From positions 124,001 to 188,000 of the forward strand of contig NZ_BMZD01000002.1 in assembly GCF_014652615.1 (NCBI RefSeq): a stretch of DNA of 64,000 bases. The letters run 5' to 3'. This document shows, in pieces, positions 62,974-64,000 of this stretch. The notes beneath the pieces were generated by a model that was not told the DNA's origin, searched no databases, and saw only the letters and a program-made list of their open reading frames with translations. Each line of letters begins with the position of its first letter. Position 1 is the stretch's first letter. Both the position numbers and the translations under genes were made by a program. This DNA comes from Novosphingobium arvoryzae. Lineage in GTDB: Bacteria > Pseudomonadota > Alphaproteobacteria > Sphingomonadales > Sphingomonadaceae.

Positions 62974-63032
62974 GGCTGGGAGAGGTTGAGGCATCGGCGG
63001 GGCGGACCAGCGCGGTCCGCCCCGTTGTCGTT

Positions 63033-63632
63033 TTACCCGAACAGCTTGTTCGCGGTTTCGGCGACGCGCTTGCCCAGGTGCTGCGCGCCTTCCAGTTCGG
63101 TCGCGCTCGGCTGGCGGCTGCCGTCGCCGCCCGCGATGGTGGTCGCGCCATATGGGGCGCCGCCGACCACTTCGTCATTCCGCATCTGCCCGGCGTGGGC
63201 ATAGTCCAGACCGACGATGGTCATGCCGAAGTGCAGCATGTTAGTGATGAGGTTGAACAGCGTGGTTTCCTGCCCGCCGTGCTGGGTGGCGGAGGAAGTG
63301 AACGCCGCGCCGACCTTGCCGATCAGCGCGCCGCGCGCCCACAGCCCGCCAGCCTGATCGAGGAACGCCGCCATCTGGCTGCTGATCCGGCCAAACCGCG
63401 TGCCGGTGCCCAGGACGATCGCGTCATAGTTTTCCAGTTCGGCGACCGTGGCGATCGGAGCGGCCTGGTCCAGCTTGAAATGCGCGCCGCGCGCGACGTC
63501 TTCCGGCACGGTTTCTGGAACGCGCTTCACGTCCACTTCCGCGCCGCCCGCGCGGGCGCCTTCGGCAATGGCGTGGGCCATCGTTTCAAGGTGACCATAG
63601 CTGGAATAATAGAGGACGAGGACCTTGCTCAT
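63033..63632 (-). CDS. wrbA: NAD(P)H:quinone oxidoreductase WrbA
   Basis: A 199-residue flavodoxin-like enzyme reducing quinones by two electrons and so limiting semiquinone stress. FMN loop [13 protein letters not shown] at the N-terminus, [18 protein letters not shown], and [13 protein letters not shown] match WrbA. It is divergent from a LysR-type regulator with 125 bp between them, a common pairing that suggests control by that regulator. Confidence 0.95.
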   Translation of the reverse strand: MSKVLVLYYSSYGHLETMAHAIAEGARAGGAEVDVKRVPETVPEDVARGAHFKLDQAAPIATVAELENYDAIVLGTGTRFGRISSQMAAFLDQAGGLWARGALIGKVGAAFTSSATQHGGQETTLFNLITNMLHFGMTIVGLDYAHAGQMRNDEVVGGAPYGATTIAGGDGSRQPSATELEGAQHLGKRVAETANKLFG

Positions 63633-63716
63633 GACAATTGCTCCATGGTGATCGCGGCCGGGGGGAAACGCCGCTGCATCTGATGGAGCGGATATGGCAC
63701 CGCTTCACATTTCTGT

Positions 63717-63752
63717 TCAGTCGGATAATATCGATCATACTTTTCGACTGGA
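63717..63752. promoter_or_regulatory. Inverted repeat between wrbA and lysR
   Basis: TCAGTCGGAT (63717-63726) and CGACTGGAT (63745-63753) contain the mirrored core CAGTCG/CGACTG at 63718-63723 and 63745-63750. The spacing of about two helical turns and position 5-40 bp upstream of the LysR start fit a regulator binding site for the divergent pair. Confidence 0.4.
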
Positions 63753-63757
63753 TAGAT

Positions 63758-64000
63758 ATGTTCAAACCCGGCACGCCCTCGGTCGAGCAGATCCGCACCT
63801 TTCTGGCGGTGGTGGAGGAAGGCAGCTTTGCCGCCGCCGGACGCCGCCTTCGCCGCGCAACCTCGGTGGTCAGCTATGCCATCGCCAATCTGGAGGCCCA
63901 GCTGGGCGTCACCCTGTTCAGCCGCGAAGGCACGAAGAAGCCCCGCCTGACCCCGGCGGGCGAAGCGGTGCTGGAGGAGCTGCGGCAGGTCGAACGCGGG
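63758..64000 (+). CDS. LysR family transcriptional regulator, 5' part
   Basis: The window ends inside this gene; 81 residues are present. They form the LysR winged helix-turn-helix: IRTFLAVVEEGSFAAAGRRL, SVVSYAIANLEAQLGVTLFSR, LTPAGEAVLEELRQVE. The ligand domain is outside the window. It is divergent from wrbA, which it probably regulates in response to a quinone or oxidant; this is inference from the arrangement. Start ATG at 63758, with no strong ribosome site visible. Confidence 0.9.
   Translation, partial: MFKPGTPSVEQIRTFLAVVEEGSFAAAGRRLRRATSVVSYAIANLEAQLGVTLFSREGTKKPRLTPAGEAVLEELRQVERG

Noticed and set aside
1..64000. CRISPR array, prophage, insertion sequence or secondary-metabolite cluster
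   Set aside because: No regularly spaced repeats, transposase, integrase other than XerD, phage structural genes or multi-domain synthases are visible.

Overview
The window reads as a piece of chromosome from a GC-rich alphaproteobacterium of the order Sphingomonadales (Novosphingobium/Sphingobium-like; the genus is inference). Grounds: dense coding on both strands, frequent 4-nt ATGA/GTGA gene overlaps, the order dapA-smpB-DUF2062-cckA with a divergent soluble lytic transglycosylase, the block xerD/accA beside aroK-aroB, a DUF4169 gene, an SOS box of the alphaproteobacterial GTTC-N7-GTTC type, and a large TonB-dependent receptor. I see no rRNA, prophage, insertion sequence, conjugative module or CRISPR array; this is mostly core genome. 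LAYOUT. 0-5 kb: end of a peroxiredoxin gene, folE, a phospholipase D-like enzyme, a methyltransferase, tRNA-Arg(ACG), a MutT-type Nudix gene and two orphan Flp pilins. 5-13 kb: M48 protease, accA, xerD, a large secreted protein translationally coupled to a tiny membrane protein, then aroK-aroB and a thioesterase. 13-20 kb: cckA, DUF2062, smpB, dapA, divergent slt, greB. 20-24 kb: a run of very small conserved genes leading to an IalB-like gene and rlmN, then phzF-type isomerase. 24-31 kb: glycine-zipper protein, two SDR enzymes, a GDT1 transporter, a Cfa-type methyltransferase, argG, and an 820-bp gene-free stretch. 30-42 kb: RNA methyltransferase, nnr, a small lipoprotein and ilvD in one overlapping run; N-formylglutamate amidohydrolase with ispE; ETF-QO; a degenerate uracil-DNA glycosylase-like gene, a second lytic transglycosylase, and a radical SAM gene behind an SOS promoter. 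42-53 kb: DUF1330, acyl-CoA ligase, dnaE, glutathione peroxidase-lolD-lolC/E, purF-SDR. 53-64 kb: two convergent paralogous PilZ genes, TonB receptor, PBP4, a three-gene SnoaL/GNAT/nitrilase operon, an S9 peptidase, wrbA and the start of a divergent LysR gene. HOW THE GENES WORK TOGETHER. Most are housekeeping: chorismate (aroK, aroB), lysine/peptidoglycan (dapA), isoprenoids (ispE), purines (purF), arginine (argG), branched-chain amino acids (ilvD), folate (folE), fatty acids (accA), replication (dnaE), ribosome rescue (smpB), cell-cycle signalling (cckA), lipoprotein sorting (lolC/D) and wall remodelling (two lytic transglycosylases, PBP4). MOST UNUSUAL SIGNALS. (1) The gene-free stretch 28.92-29.74 kb has 13 GGAA and no TTCC on the + strand between 29101 and 29700, strong hairpins, a promoter-like pair, a terminator-like end and two inverted DnaA-box-like sites just upstream: a candidate long non-coding RNA. 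(2) The radical SAM gene has a LexA-type box placed between its -35 and -10 and probably a leaderless mRNA. (3) Two sister PilZ genes face each other across a long hairpin. (4) Three short tandem duplications sit exactly at gene ends. (5) The 3' end of tRNA-Arg is duplicated 135 bp downstream.
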